The notes: generated from the sequence alone by a model not told the origin. DNA of 64,000 bases from Devosia marina (GCF_009758415.1 NZ_WQRF01000002.1:558001-622000); one strand, 5' to 3'; shown: positions 16,329-25,886, numbered from the stretch's first letter. Made by a program: numbers and translations.

Positions 16329-17042
16329 ATGACCACGCCTCACAACCACGCCAAGCCGGGTGATTACGCCGAAGCGGTGCTGCTGCCGGGCGATCCCTTG
16401 CGCGCCAAATGGATTGCCGAGACGTTTTTCGATAACCCCAGACAAGTCAATTCGGTGCGCAATTGCCTTGGCTATACCGGCACGTGGAAAGGCAAGCCGG
16501 TTTCCGTGCAGGCCAGCGGCATGGGCCAGCCGTCGCTGGCAATCTATGTGCATGAGCTGATCAATCTTTATGGTGTCAAATCGCTGATCCGGGTTGGCAC
16601 CTGTGGGGGACTGAACGCATCCGTGAAAGTGCGCGACGTGATCCTGGCGCAGGGCGCATCGACCGACAGTTCGATCGTCAAGGGCCGGTTCGGGGCGTTC
16701 AACTTTGCCCCGATAGCCGATTTCGGCCTGTTGCGCTCGGCGGCTGACAAGGCCGACGCCAAGGGGCTGCGCTACCATGCCGGAAACATGCTGTCCTCGG
16801 ACATCTTCTATCATGCCGATGGCTTTGCTGGTTATGACAAGCTGCCCGAGCATGGGGTCATCGGGGTCGAGATGGAGGCGGCGGCGCTCTATGCGCTGGC
16901 GGCGCGGTTCGGGGTCAAGGCGCTAACCATCTGCACCATGACCGATTGCCTGATCACGCACGAGGAAATCGACGCCGAAGCGCGCCAGACTTCGCTCAAG
17001 GACATGGTCGAATTGGCGCTGGACGTGGCCGTGGAGGCCTGA
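16329..17042 (+). CDS. deoD: Purine-nucleoside phosphorylase DeoD
   Basis: Cytoplasmic hexameric-type phosphorylase splitting purine (deoxy)nucleosides to base and (deoxy)ribose-1-phosphate for salvage. The sequence has LLPGDPLRAKWIAE (phosphate-binding), VGTCGGLNASVKVRDVI and the nucleoside-binding GVEMEAAALYALA. It has 237 residues. The ATG at 16329 lies in a short AAGAAAAGAG context. The stop shares one base with the next start (TGATG). Confidence 0.95.
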   Translation: MTTPHNHAKPGDYAEAVLLPGDPLRAKWIAETFFDNPRQVNSVRNCLGYTGTWKGKPVSVQASGMGQPSLAIYVHELINLYGVKSLIRVGTCGGLNASVKVRDVILAQGASTDSSIVKGRFGAFNFAPIADFGLLRSAADKADAKGLRYHAGNMLSSDIFYHADGFAGYDKLPEHGVIGVEMEAAALYALAARFGVKALTICTMTDCLITHEEIDAEARQTSLKDMVELALDVAVEA

Positions 17043-17677
17043 TGTCCAACCAACCCAGCATCGCTGATCGCCTGGCCGGGGCGATGGAGTGCCGCGACGA
17101 GGCCCCCAATATCGCCCTGGCCGAAGAAATTGCTGCGCGCAAGGACAAGGCGGCGGTGGGAGAGCTGGTGGAACTGGTGCGCGCGGGCACGACGCGGCAG
17201 CGCAATGACGCGATGAAGGTGCTCTACGAGATCGGCGCGCGGGACCCGGCGCTGATCGGTGGGCATTGCCCGATATTTCTCGAGGCGCTGGGCAGCCGAA
17301 GCAACCGGCAGGTCTGGGGCGCCATGCAGGCGTTGGACAGCGTGGCAGAACTCAGAGCCGACGAGATCGCGGCCGAATTGCCGAAGATCATCGCGGCAGC
17401 GGATCGGGGTTCGGTGATCGCCAAGGATCGCTGCACGTCGTTGCTGACCAAGCTGGCGCGCTCGGGCTATGCCGAAAAGGCGGTGCCGATCCTGGTCGAG
17501 CGGCTGCAAACGGCCGCGCCCAACCAGTTTCCGACCTATGCCGAGCAAACCGCCGGCGTGGTGACACAAACTGAAAAGCCGGGGCTGATAGAGATCATTC
17601 GCAATCGTCTGGACAAGATCACGCAGCGCGCCAAGCGTGAGCGGGTGGAGAAGCTGCTGCGCAAGCTCAACGGCTAG
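17042..17677 (+). CDS. HEAT-like repeat protein
   Basis: A 211-residue, all-helical protein. Repeated pairs of helices of about 35-40 residues are visible (KDKAAVGELVELVRAG, RQRNDAMKVLYEIGARDP, and so on), resembling HEAT or Armadillo-type repeats that usually mediate protein contacts. The C-terminal 40 residues are strongly basic. It is translationally coupled to deoD by a one-base overlap, but no functional connection to purine salvage is known to me. Confidence 0.6.
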   Translation: MSNQPSIADRLAGAMECRDEAPNIALAEEIAARKDKAAVGELVELVRAGTTRQRNDAMKVLYEIGARDPALIGGHCPIFLEALGSRSNRQVWGAMQALDSVAELRADEIAAELPKIIAAADRGSVIAKDRCTSLLTKLARSGYAEKAVPILVERLQTAAPNQFPTYAEQTAGVVTQTEKPGLIEIIRNRLDKITQRAKRERVEKLLRKLNG

Positions 17678-17786
17678 GCTTTCGGTTTCGGCATGGGCGC
17701 GGAGAAAACCGGGTTGCCTGCCGAAACGCAATGCGCATCTCTGCCGATCCCGTTTGCGCGCGTCCAACTGAAAAGGCAGGACATTG

Positions 17787-18431
17787 GTGACCCCGACAAT
17801 CGACACAGCAGAAGGTGTAGCCTGGCATCTCGATGCACTGACGGCGCGGGTGCCGGCGCTGCGGCCGATGCGCGAAGCGGTCGGGGTGGTGTTGCCGCGG
17901 GTCAATCCCAAGGGCTTTGCCGGCATGGCCAAGGTGATCTGCGGCCAGCAATTGTCCGTGGCGAGCGCGGCGGCGATCTGGGGACGCTATCAAGTCCTGC
18001 CGGGCGCGCTGGCGCCGGAGAGTTATCTGGACCTGAGCGAAGAGGCGGTGCGGGCAACGGGTTTCTCGCGCGGAAAATATCTAGCCCTTCGGGTGGTGGC
18101 CGAAGCCATTGTGGGGGGTGAACTGGACCTCGCCCATATCGATACGCTGCCGGCGGAGGAGGCGAGTGCGCGGCTGGTGGCACTCAAGGGGATCGGGCCC
18201 TGGACAGCCGAGGTCTATCTGCTGTTCTGCGCGGCGCATCACGATATCTTTCCCGCCGGTGATCTGGCCCTGCTCAAGGCGGCTCATCACGGTCTTGGGC
18301 TTGACGCCCGGCCAACCATCAAGGAGATGATCGGGCTGGCGCAGGACTACGCGCCGCACCGTTCGGCGGCGGCGCTGTTGTTCTGGCGCTATTTTGCTGC
18401 GCTCAAGAACAGGGATTCGAGCCTTTTATGA
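17787..18431 (+). CDS. DNA-3-methyladenine glycosylase (AlkA-type HhH-GPD)
   Basis: Base-excision repair glycosylase removing alkylated purines. The helix-hairpin-helix motif LVALKGIGPWTAEVY is followed by LFCAAHHDIFPAGDLAL, containing the catalytic aspartate of the HhH-GPD family. The length of about 214 residues fits the short AlkA form without the N-terminal domain. I favour GTG at 17787, which is six bases from AGGCAGG; TTG at 17784 is too close. It overlaps the next gene by four bases (ATGA). Confidence 0.87.
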   Translation: MTPTIDTAEGVAWHLDALTARVPALRPMREAVGVVLPRVNPKGFAGMAKVICGQQLSVASAAAIWGRYQVLPGALAPESYLDLSEEAVRATGFSRGKYLALRVVAEAIVGGELDLAHIDTLPAEEASARLVALKGIGPWTAEVYLLFCAAHHDIFPAGDLALLKAAHHGLGLDARPTIKEMIGLAQDYAPHRSAAALLFWRYFAALKNRDSSLL

Positions 18432-19087
18432 TCAAGCTTTCTGGCCCCATGCTTGCGCCCGCCAATGGCGGGGCTCCCGACAGTGCCGTGGTGTTGCTGC
18501 ATGGCTATGGCAGCGACGGCAATGACCTGATCGGGCTGGCGCCGCATTGGCAAAAGGTGTTGCCGGGGGCGGTGTTCGTGGCGCCGCATGCACCGATCGG
18601 AACCGAAATGGGCGGCTTTCAGTGGTTTGCCATCGACTGGACCGGCGACCGGGTCGCCAGCCGGCAGACCGGAGTGCTTAGGGCTCGGCCGGTGGTGGAG
18701 GAATTCCTCGCCGATCTGTGGACCCAGACTGGTATCGTGCCGGACCGCACCATTCTGGGCGGGTTCAGCCAGGGCGCCATGATGGCGCTGCATGTGGGCA
18801 CGGCCTTGCCAAAGAGCCGGCAATTGATGGGGATCGTCGGCTTTTCGGGCGCCTATCTGCCGCCCGATGGATTTGGCAATGGCGCATTGGCGCAGCCGCC
18901 GGTGTGCCTGGTGCATGGGGATATGGACGAAGTGGTCGATCCCAATCTCAGCGCCGAGGCCAATGCCGTGCTCGGTGAGGCTGGTTTTGACGTCAGCTAT
19001 CATGTCAGCCGGGGGGTTGGACATGGTATTGCCCCGGATGGCCTGGGTTTTGCGACCGATTTCATTGCGAAGGTCAGTAGAAAATAA
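18428..19087 (+). CDS. Phospholipase/carboxylesterase family alpha/beta hydrolase
   Basis: A 219-residue alpha/beta hydrolase like bacterial EstB/YpfH esterases and eukaryotic acyl-protein thioesterases. LLHGYGSDGNDL forms the oxyanion region; the nucleophile is Ser114 in GGFSQGAMMA. The acid is in VHGDMDEVVDP and the His in GVGHGI near the C-terminus. The substrate is not predictable. It is coupled to the glycosylase gene by a four-base overlap, an arrangement I cannot explain functionally. Confidence 0.87.
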   Translation: MIKLSGPMLAPANGGAPDSAVVLLHGYGSDGNDLIGLAPHWQKVLPGAVFVAPHAPIGTEMGGFQWFAIDWTGDRVASRQTGVLRARPVVEEFLADLWTQTGIVPDRTILGGFSQGAMMALHVGTALPKSRQLMGIVGFSGAYLPPDGFGNGALAQPPVCLVHGDMDEVVDPNLSAEANAVLGEAGFDVSYHVSRGVGHGIAPDGLGFATDFIAKVSRK

Positions 19088-19176
19088 GCTTCGTGTTCCC
19101 GCTTCACACGCCCGACACAAAGGGCTTAGTATAAGAGGGCTATGGACTTACGCGATTCCCGCTTCGGGAGACTCAA

Positions 19177-19734
19177 GTGACTATCCATGTGTCGCCTGAG
19201 GCTTGTCCCGCCCTTGTACTGAACGCCGACTTCCGGCCGCTCAGCTACTATCCACTGTCTTTGTGGTCCTGGCAGGATGCGATCAAGGCGGTGTGCCTGG
19301 ATCGCGTAAATATCGTGTCTCACTACGACACGGTCATCCATTCCCCCAGCTTCGAAATGCGGCTGCCCAGTGTCGTGTCGCTGCGTGACTACATCAAACC
19401 AGCGCGGCATCCGGCGTTCACGCGTTTCAATGTGTTCCTGCGGGATCGCTTCCAGTGCCAATATTGCGGCAGCACACATGACCTGACCTTCGATCATGTC
19501 ATTCCGCGCTCCAAGGGCGGGCTGACGACCTGGGAGAATGTCGTAGCGGCCTGTGCCCCGTGCAATCTGCGCAAGGCCAATCGCCTGCCCAAAGAAATCA
19601 AGATGTTCCCGCACCAGACGCCCTATGCCCCGACGGTGCACGACCTGCACAATAATGGCCGGGCCTTCCCGCCCAACCATTTGCACCAGAGCTGGCTGGA
19701 CTATCTTTACTGGGATATCGAACTGGAGCCCTAA
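19177..19734 (+). CDS. HNH endonuclease family protein
   Basis: A 185-residue protein with a C-terminal HNH nuclease fold: two CxxC zinc pairs (CQYCGSTHDL and CAPCNLRKANR) around DHVIPRSKGGLTTWENVV, the HNH catalytic core. The N-terminal 80 residues (ALVLNADFRPLSYYPLSLWSW) are characteristic of a widespread chromosomal HNH subfamily of unknown role. It starts with GTG at 19177 after GGGAG. It does not sit near a restriction or phage module, so it is probably a stable core gene. Confidence 0.85.
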   Translation: MTIHVSPEACPALVLNADFRPLSYYPLSLWSWQDAIKAVCLDRVNIVSHYDTVIHSPSFEMRLPSVVSLRDYIKPARHPAFTRFNVFLRDRFQCQYCGSTHDLTFDHVIPRSKGGLTTWENVVAACAPCNLRKANRLPKEIKMFPHQTPYAPTVHDLHNNGRAFPPNHLHQSWLDYLYWDIELEP

Positions 19735-19778
19735 GGGCGAGGCAACAGCCTATATTCCCTGCCTTGCTGTCGCTGCAA

Positions 19779-19795
19779 CCAATAACTATTATTGG
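19779..19795 (+). promoter_or_regulatory. Palindrome before parD, candidate autoregulatory operator
   Basis: Perfect 17-base palindrome CCAATAACTATTATTGG (7-bp arms, CTA centre), 25 bases upstream of the parD start. It is A+T rich compared with the surrounding DNA. ParD-family antitoxins commonly bind such sites to repress their own operon. Confidence 0.65.
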
Positions 19796-19819
19796 ATCGT
19801 GCTGCGAATGAGGTTCGAG

Positions 19820-20074
19820 ATGGCAATCAGTGCAGATCTGGGTGAAGTGCTCGAAAAGGTCGTGACGGATCTGGTCGAGAATGGGCGCTACAATTCCAAG
19901 AGCGAAGTGCTGCGCGAGGGCGTGCGCCTGGTGCAGGAGCGCGAGGCTCGGCTGCGGACGTCACTTGATCGCGGGACGACGGATAGCGAAGAGGGGCGCA
20001 CCAAGACACTAGATGAAGTCGCTGATCGATTGATTGCCAAGTATCAGCGTATGGCGGACGAGCAGGCGCAATGA
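19820..20074 (+). CDS. parD: ParD-like type II antitoxin
   Basis: An 84-residue protein whose N-terminus (ADLGEVLEKVVTDLVENGRYNSKSEVLREGVRLVQERE) is the ribbon-helix-helix DNA-binding segment of ParD/CopG antitoxins; the charged C-terminal half would wrap the toxin. An ATG four codons upstream (19808) is also possible; the ATG at 19820 gives the usual family N-terminus. It overlaps the toxin gene by four bases (ATGA). It is expected to neutralise ParE and, as a complex, repress the operon. Confidence 0.88.
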   Translation: MAISADLGEVLEKVVTDLVENGRYNSKSEVLREGVRLVQEREARLRTSLDRGTTDSEEGRTKTLDEVADRLIAKYQRMADEQAQ

Positions 20075-20364
20075 CAGTAACGATCACTGCCGAGGCCGAG
20101 CAAGACCTTGAAGCGATCGCCAACTTTATCGCTGCGGACAGTCCGGTTCGAGCAGTATCATTTGTTCGAGAGCTGGTGGCCAATTGCAAAGTTCTTGCAA
20201 ACCATCCTTTTCGTCACCCTATCGTCGCCGACTATGGCAGACGCTTGCGGCGATTTCCGTACAAGGGCTACTCCATATACTATCAGGTCAATAGCGCCGA
20301 CGATGTCGTGGTGGTCCACATTCTGAACGATGCGATGGATCACCGCGGAACTTTCGACAGCTAG
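20071..20364 (+). CDS. parE: RelE/ParE family toxin
   Basis: A 97-residue toxin. ITAEAEQDLEAIANFIAADSP at the N-terminus, a central RRFPYKGYSIYYQVN and the C-terminal VVVVHILNDAMDHRG are the ParE signature. Family members poison DNA gyrase or, in RelE branches, cleave mRNA; ParD as the partner favours the gyrase type. It is intact and coupled to parD, so the pair is probably functional. Confidence 0.88.
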   Translation: MTVTITAEAEQDLEAIANFIAADSPVRAVSFVRELVANCKVLANHPFRHPIVADYGRRLRRFPYKGYSIYYQVNSADDVVVVHILNDAMDHRGTFDS

Positions 20365-20402
20365 CATGACCGGGTTCCTCTGGCTGCCAAGTCCCCCTGC
20401 TT

Positions 20403-20903
20403 TCAGTTTCGCCGGCGACGGAACTGAAACGCCATTGCCATCAGGAGCAACCCGACGACTGCCGCCGAGATCAGCGCGTTGTAGCCGGCCAGCGAAATGC
20501 CCAGGAAGCGGAACTGCACCACGTCGCAGCCGATGACCGGCTGCAGATCGTTGAGCATGTCCATCGAGAGGTCAGTGCCGACGCCTGCGCAGGCGGTCGG
20601 GCCGGGCCAGAAGCCCCATTCCACGCCGGAATGGAAACCGCCCAAATAGGCGCCCCAGGCAAATAGCGCCGCAACAATGGCCATGGCGACATACCATACG
20701 GTGAGCGGTAGTCGGTTCCAGAGGATGAGCACCAGGGCCAGGAGCGGCAGGCCCCAGTAATAGGGCAGGCGCTGTTCAAGGCAGAGTTCGCAGGGTTGCA
20801 GGCCGCCGATGAATTGCGACCCCAATGCTGCCAGAATGGTGACCAGACCCAGCACAAAGGCCAGGCCGGCGGCGAACTTGTCGAGGGGACGCGAGGATGT
20901 CAT
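20403..20903 (-). CDS. dsbB: Disulfide bond formation protein DsbB
   Basis: Inner membrane quinone reductase that reoxidises DsbA. The 166-residue sequence has four membrane segments, the first cysteine pair as CELC near residue 40 (LQPCELCLEQRLPYYWG) and the second pair in the second periplasmic loop (TACAG and VIGCDVV). Length and topology match the family. DsbA is not encoded in this window. It ends 38 bases past the convergent parE. Confidence 0.92.
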   Translation of the reverse strand: MTSSRPLDKFAAGLAFVLGLVTILAALGSQFIGGLQPCELCLEQRLPYYWGLPLLALVLILWNRLPLTVWYVAMAIVAALFAWGAYLGGFHSGVEWGFWPGPTACAGVGTDLSMDMLNDLQPVIGCDVVQFRFLGISLAGYNALISAAVVGLLLMAMAFQFRRRRN

Positions 20904-21134
20904 GGCAAGTAACTCGGTGTGACGCTGTGTTGACTAGGCCATTAAGGGGCGATTGTGGCCTTGGCCAGAGCCAAACGGGCTCGTGATCAATCGCCGGGAC
21001 GGAAAATGCCGAGTGCCTGACGCAAAACGAAAGCATTTGGGGGGGGCGCACATCATGGCAATGGGGACCCGCAGATTGAACACTGGTCGAAGCATGTCGG
21101 GACGGGCTAATCTTTTTTTGCCGCATTTGGGTGC

Positions 21135-21977
21135 ATGGTGAATGTGAAGTTTCAAGGGGCTGTCTGCTTGCGCCGCACCGCTATTCTATCCGTGACTGCC
21201 GCCATGCTGGCCGGCCTGGGACCGGCCTCCGCGCAGGCCTGCGAGGCTTTGCGTGTGGTCAATGGCGGGGTCGTGGCCGCGGTCACCGACGGAGATACGG
21301 TGGTGCTTGATTCGGGGCTGGTCGTGCGGCTGATCGGCACCCAGGCGCCCAAACTGCCATTGGGGCGAGAAGGATTTCCCACCTGGCCGCTGGCGCCCGA
21401 CGCCAAAAGCGCCCTGGAAAGGCTGGTGCTGAACCAGCCTGTACGACTGGGCTATGGGGGCGAAGAGGTGGATCGCTACGAGAGGGCCCTGGCGCACTTG
21501 TTTGTGCATGACGTGGCTGAAGAACCGGTCTGGGCGCAGTTGCATATGGTCAGAACCGGGCTGGCGCGGGTCTATTCCTTCCCGGACAATCGACAATGCC
21601 TTGATCAACTCTTTGCGGGCGAGGCCCAGGCCCGCGCGGAGCGGCTTGGCATCTGGGCCGATCCCTATTACAGCGTGCGGACGGCAGATCGTCCGGCCGA
21701 ACTGGCAAAACTTGCGGGCAATTATGAATTGGTGGAAGGCCGGGTCTTGCTGGCGGACCGCAGCGGCTCCCGGGTCTATCTCAATATTGGCCGGATCTGG
21801 AAGGAAGACTTTACGATTGTCATCGAGGCGCCGGCGCTCAGACTGTTCGAACGCGATGGTCTGGATCCGCTGAGCCTGGATGGGGCGTTGATCCGCGTGC
21901 GCGGATGGGTGGACACCCGGGATGGTCCACGCATCGAGGTCACCCATCCCGAGCAGATCGAGGTCCTGGCAAGGTGA
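21135..21977 (+). CDS. Secreted thermonuclease (SNase)-like protein
   Basis: A 280-residue protein with an N-terminal signal peptide (RRTAILSVTAAMLAGLGPASAQA) followed by a staphylococcal-nuclease-type domain: AAVTDGDTVVLDSGLVVRLIGTQAP, then the VDRYERALAHLFV segment holding the conserved Arg and the AERLGIWADP tail. The C-terminal half (GNYELVEGRVLLADRSGSRVYLNIG) is an OB-type extension. It probably acts in the periplasm on nucleic acid. A run of seven T (21114-21120) lies just upstream. The M48 lipoprotein gene begins 11 bases downstream. Confidence 0.8.
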   Translation: MVNVKFQGAVCLRRTAILSVTAAMLAGLGPASAQACEALRVVNGGVVAAVTDGDTVVLDSGLVVRLIGTQAPKLPLGREGFPTWPLAPDAKSALERLVLNQPVRLGYGGEEVDRYERALAHLFVHDVAEEPVWAQLHMVRTGLARVYSFPDNRQCLDQLFAGEAQARAERLGIWADPYYSVRTADRPAELAKLAGNYELVEGRVLLADRSGSRVYLNIGRIWKEDFTIVIEAPALRLFERDGLDPLSLDGALIRVRGWVDTRDGPRIEVTHPEQIEVLAR

Positions 21978-21988
21978 AGTCCGCGCGA

Positions 21989-23455
21989 ATGGATAGCAAG
22001 TTTGTGCGAATAGGGGCGCTGGCCATCAGCCTTGTGGCGCTGACGGCCTGTTCGTCGCTGGTCGGCTCAGGCGTCAATGTGGCGCGCACCGGCGACAATC
22101 CGGCGCCGATTGTGGTGCCCGAGGGAACCGATCCGGACGATTCGGTGCTGGGCCTGCGCGAGCATCCGCGCATTGTGTCGGCCTATGGCGGCGTCTATGA
22201 GGACCGGCCGGCCGAGATCATGGTGGCCCGCATTGTCGGCCGGTTGCTGGCAGCAGCCAATCAGCCCGATGCCAAATATCAGGTGACCATTCTCGATACG
22301 TCCGAGGTCAATGCCTTCGCCCTGCCTGGCGGCTACATCTATGTGACGCGCGGCATTCTGGCGCTGGCATCCGATACCAGCGAACTGGCGGCGGTCCTGG
22401 CGCATGAGATTGCCCATGTGACCCTGCGCCACGCGCGGGCACGAACCGACCGGACGCGGCAGACACAAATCGTTGACCGGGTCATCACCGGCATTTTTGG
22501 CGGCGATACCTCGACCGATGCCACGGCCAATCGCACCCGCGAAGAGCTAGCGGCCTTTAGCCGGAGCCAGGAGCTGGATGCGGACAGGGAAGGCATCAAA
22601 TTTGCTGGCAAGGCGGGATATGACCCGCAGGCGGCGGCCCGCTTCCTGGGGGTGATGAGCCGGTTTGCGGCTTTCTCCGCCGGCGCATCCAGTGGCAGCG
22701 ATGGCTTCCTGTCCTCACATCCTTCTACCCCGGCCCGGATCGAGACGGCGATGAACACCGCCCGCGCGATGTTCGGCGCCACCGGCGTCGGGGAGTCCGA
22801 CCGCGAGGGCTATCTCTCAGCCATTTCCGGGCTCAGCTTCGGGGACAGTCCGGCGCAGGGGTCGATCGTTGGGCAGCGCTTCATTCATCCGGCCAACAAG
22901 TTCACCTTCACCGTGCCGCAGGGCTACAGCCTGCAGACGTCGCAGAGTGCCGTGGTCGGGGTGGCCGGCGATGGCGAGGCGGTGCGCTTTGACAGTGCCC
23001 AGGTGCAACCGAGCATGTCGCTGACCGACTATCTGAAGTCGGGCTGGATAGCCGGGCTGAAGGCCGAGACGGTGACGGCCAGCGAGCACAATGGCATCGA
23101 AATGGCGTCGGGCCTGGCCCAGACCGATCAGTGGTTCTTCCGGGTGGCGGTGATGCGGCTCGATGGCGAGGTCTATCGCTTCATCTTTGCCGCCAAGAGC
23201 GACAGCCAGCGCTTTGCACAAGGGGCGCAGGCGACACTGGAAAGCTTCCGGCGCACCACTGCATCCGATCTCAGCCAGATCCGGCGGCTCGCGATCAAGC
23301 TGGTCACCGCCCGGGCGGGCGACACGGCCGACCGGCTGGCCGGGCAGATGGCCAATATCGGCAATGCGCGCGAGCTGTTCTACATCATCAACGATCTCTA
23401 TCCCGGCGATCCGCTGGTGCCGGGACAGCGCTACAAGGTCGTGGCGCGGCCTTGA
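21989..23455 (+). CDS. M48 family metalloprotease lipoprotein
   Basis: A 488-residue periplasmic zinc protease, resembling BepA/YfgC-type quality-control proteases. A lipobox, LTAC (Cys21), ends the signal peptide. The catalytic motif is HEIAH at about 139-143, and the third ligand is in QELDADREG. The C-terminal region is an atypical beta-rich extension and ends in a LysM-like segment (TARAGDTADRLAGQMANIGNARELFYIINDLYPGDPLVPGQ-type pattern) that may bind peptidoglycan. It is cotranscribed with the SNase-like gene. The start at 21989 gives a complete lipoprotein signal. Confidence 0.88.
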   Translation: MDSKFVRIGALAISLVALTACSSLVGSGVNVARTGDNPAPIVVPEGTDPDDSVLGLREHPRIVSAYGGVYEDRPAEIMVARIVGRLLAAANQPDAKYQVTILDTSEVNAFALPGGYIYVTRGILALASDTSELAAVLAHEIAHVTLRHARARTDRTRQTQIVDRVITGIFGGDTSTDATANRTREELAAFSRSQELDADREGIKFAGKAGYDPQAAARFLGVMSRFAAFSAGASSGSDGFLSSHPSTPARIETAMNTARAMFGATGVGESDREGYLSAISGLSFGDSPAQGSIVGQRFIHPANKFTFTVPQGYSLQTSQSAVVGVAGDGEAVRFDSAQVQPSMSLTDYLKSGWIAGLKAETVTASEHNGIEMASGLAQTDQWFFRVAVMRLDGEVYRFIFAAKSDSQRFAQGAQATLESFRRTTASDLSQIRRLAIKLVTARAGDTADRLAGQMANIGNARELFYIINDLYPGDPLVPGQRYKVVARP

Positions 23456-23495
23456 GTGCTGAACGCCGGGCAGCCTGTCTGCGGGCCGCGCGCGG

Positions 23496-23903
23496 CTAGA
23501 GCAGATCGCACAGGGCGGCGATCAGGGGTTCGTCGGCGGGGGGCATGGGGTAATCGCGCAGCGCCTGCGGGCGAACCCATTTGAGCGCCTTGTGCTCGGC
23601 GGTGCGCGGCGTGCCCTGCCATTTGCGGCAGACATAGAGCGGCATGAGCAGATGCATCTTCTCATAGGAATGGCTGGCAAAGGAGAGCGGGGCCAGGCAC
23701 GCCTCCTTGGTTTCGATCTCCAGCTCTTCGGCCAGTTCTCGGATCAGCGCGGCTTCTGGAGTTTCGCCCGGCTCGACCTTGCCGCCGGGAAATTCCCACA
23801 AGCCAGCCATGGCCTTGCCCTCGGGGCGCTGGGCGATCAGCACCCGGCGGTCGGCGTCTACCAGGGCACAGGCGACCACGAGCAGCAGGGGTTTGTCGGT
23901 CAC
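23496..23903 (-). CDS. mutT: 8-oxo-dGTP diphosphatase MutT-type Nudix hydrolase
   Basis: A 135-residue Nudix hydrolase that sanitises oxidised dGTP. The Nudix box GKVEPGETPEAALIREL-AEEL is complete, preceded by LWEFPGGK, and the N-terminus (VVACALVDADRRVLIAQRP) is typical of MutT. The start is GTG at 23903 and overlaps the stop of the acetyltransferase gene by four bases, so it is the last gene of the argJ-GNAT-mutT minus-strand set. Confidence 0.9.
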   Translation of the reverse strand: MTDKPLLLVVACALVDADRRVLIAQRPEGKAMAGLWEFPGGKVEPGETPEAALIRELAEELEIETKEACLAPLSFASHSYEKMHLLMPLYVCRKWQGTPRTAEHKALKWVRPQALRDYPMPPADEPLIAALCDLL

Positions 23904-24670
23904 GCGGGGCCTCCGGGAATGCGGTATGAATAATCGTATTGGCGGGTAAAGCCGAGGGACGCATAGAGCGCCTTGGCGGCGGCATTGTCGGCCTGCACAT
24001 TGAGTGCTGCAATGTTGGCGCCCTTGTCATGCGCCCAGGCCAGGCCGGTGCGCATCATGTCGGCGGCCAGACCCTGGCGGCGGCGCGCCGGATCGGTGAT
24101 GACATTGCCCGTTATGAGGATGCCATCGGCAATGGCCATCAGGCCCGAGGCGACGACGTTGCCCTCCCGCTCGAGGACAATGCCGCAGGCCGGGACGGTC
24201 ATGCTGGCGAGGAGGGCCTGCAGCTTGTGCATCTGGTCGGGCTGGTAGTGCTGCAGATTGCGTTGCGCGGCGAGAAACAGCGGGTCGGCGAGATCGAGAA
24301 TGGTGCCGCTCGGATCAGGTTGCTTGGGGGTGAGCGGCATGGCGTAGAGGTGGCTGAGGTCGATGCGGCGCCAGTTGGCGGCATCAAGAGCCGCGGTCAG
24401 CGCCGGGCTTTCAAGCGGGGTGGTGCGCACGACCGGTGGCAGGTTGCGCCGGGTGAACCAGTCAACGGCCTCTGCCAGGCGTCTATCGGCTTCGTGGCCG
24501 TCCGCCGGATCGAAGCATTGCAGGGAATTGGCGCGCTTGGTGTAGCCATTGGCGGCGCGGCGCACCCAGGCGCCGTCCCATTCCACATCAATGCCGGGCC
24601 AGGCGAGCAGCCCGGCCCGCTCGAAGCTTTCTACCGCGGGCTGGCCCACATCAGCTCCGGTAGTCGCCAT
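23900..24670 (-). CDS. GNAT family N-acetyltransferase
   Basis: A 256-residue protein with a C-terminal GNAT domain: [42 protein letters not shown], where RRRQGLA is the acetyl-CoA pyrophosphate loop, then [18 protein letters not shown]. The N-terminal half is a divergent, possibly second GNAT-like module. The substrate is unknown; position between argJ and mutT does not decide it. It overlaps argJ by 20 bases and mutT by four bases, so the three are probably one transcript. Confidence 0.82.
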   Translation of the reverse strand: MATTGADVGQPAVESFERAGLLAWPGIDVEWDGAWVRRAANGYTKRANSLQCFDPADGHEADRRLAEAVDWFTRRNLPPVVRTTPLESPALTAALDAANWRRIDLSHLYAMPLTPKQPDPSGTILDLADPLFLAAQRNLQHYQPDQMHKLQALLASMTVPACGIVLEREGNVVASGLMAIADGILITGNVITDPARRRQGLAADMMRTGLAWAHDKGANIAALNVQADNAAAKALYASLGFTRQYDYSYRIPGGPA

Positions 24671-25886
24671 TGATGGTGATGTAGCCGTGGGTGAGGTCGC
24701 AGGTATAGACCGTCGCCGCGCCCTCGCCGAGATCGAGGGAAACGGTCAGTTCGAGTTCTTCGCCCTTCATATAGGCACTGGTGGCGGCCTCGTCATAGCC
24801 GTCGGCGCGCTCGCCATTGCGGGCCACGACCAGGTCGCCGAAGCGGATAGCGAGCTTGTCGCGGTCGGCCGGTTCGCCCGCCTTGCCCACGGCCATGACG
24901 ACACGTCCCCAATTGGCGTCCTCGCCGGCAATGGCGGTTTTGACCAGAGGCGAGTCCGCAATGGCTTTGGCGATGCGAAAGGCGCTTTGGTCGGAAACCG
25001 CGCCTTCGACATGCACCGAGACCTGTTTTGTAGCGCCTTCGCCGTCTCGGACCACATGGATGGCGAGTTCGAACAGGACGTCGGACAGGGCCTGGCCGAA
25101 GATTTCCGCACGCGGATCTTCGAGGCTCAAAATGGGCTCGACCCGGGCTTTTCCGGTGGCGAAGGCCAGCAGCGTGTCGGAGGTGGAGGTGTCGCTATCG
25201 ACGGTGATGGCGTTGAAGCTGGTCTGGTTGTGCTTGACCAGCAGGGCCTGGAGAACCTCGGCAGCAATCGGCATGTCGGTAACCACGAAGCTGAGCATGG
25301 TGGCCATGTCCGGCGCGATCATGCCCGAGCCCTTGGCGATGCCGTTGATTTTGACCTCGACGCCGTCGATCTCGAGCACGGCGCCGGACAGCTTGGGATA
25401 GGTGTCGGTGGTCATGATCGCCTTGGCCGGATCAATCCACGGGGTCGCGGCCATGCGGGTGGCGGTCTCGTCGAGCACGCCGGCAAATTTGGAGGCGTCG
25501 AGCGGTTCGCCGATGACGCCGGTTGAGGCGAGAAAAATCTGGTCGGTCGAGCAGCCCAGCGCCTTGGCGGCGATCTCGGCGGTCTGCTGAACGGACTCCT
25601 TGCCCTTGATCCCGGTAAAGGCATTGGCATTGCCCGAATTGACGACCAGGCCGCGCGCCTTGCCGCCCGGCAGGTTGGCGCGGCACCAGTCGACGGCGGC
25701 TGAAGAGCATTTCGAGCGGGTAAGGACCCCGGCAGCGACAGTGCCTTCAGCAAAGGCCATCAGCAGCACATCGGTGCGGTTCTTGTATTTGATGCCTGCT
25801 TCGGCGGTGGCAAAGCGCACGCCGTCAATTTCGGGCAGGTCCGGATAGGATTTGGGGGCGAGCGGAGAAACCGGATGGGCAGCCAT
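24651..25886 (-). CDS. argJ: Bifunctional glutamate N-acetyltransferase / amino-acid acetyltransferase
   Basis: Ornithine acetyltransferase of the cyclic arginine pathway; moves acetyl groups from N-acetylornithine to glutamate, and may also use acetyl-CoA. The protein self-cleaves before a threonine: [14 protein letters not shown] places the nucleophile at Thr196. [10 protein letters not shown] and the conserved C-terminus ending near [10 protein letters not shown] are present. The length is 411 residues from the ATG at 25886; an upstream alternative adds eight non-homologous residues. argC, another step of the same pathway, is encoded at 14722. Confidence 0.95.
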   Translation of the reverse strand: MAAHPVSPLAPKSYPDLPEIDGVRFATAEAGIKYKNRTDVLLMAFAEGTVAAGVLTRSKCSSAAVDWCRANLPGGKARGLVVNSGNANAFTGIKGKESVQQTAEIAAKALGCSTDQIFLASTGVIGEPLDASKFAGVLDETATRMAATPWIDPAKAIMTTDTYPKLSGAVLEIDGVEVKINGIAKGSGMIAPDMATMLSFVVTDMPIAAEVLQALLVKHNQTSFNAITVDSDTSTSDTLLAFATGKARVEPILSLEDPRAEIFGQALSDVLFELAIHVVRDGEGATKQVSVHVEGAVSDQSAFRIAKAIADSPLVKTAIAGEDANWGRVVMAVGKAGEPADRDKLAIRFGDLVVARNGERADGYDEAATSAYMKGEELELTVSLDLGEGAATVYTCDLTHGYITINGDYRS

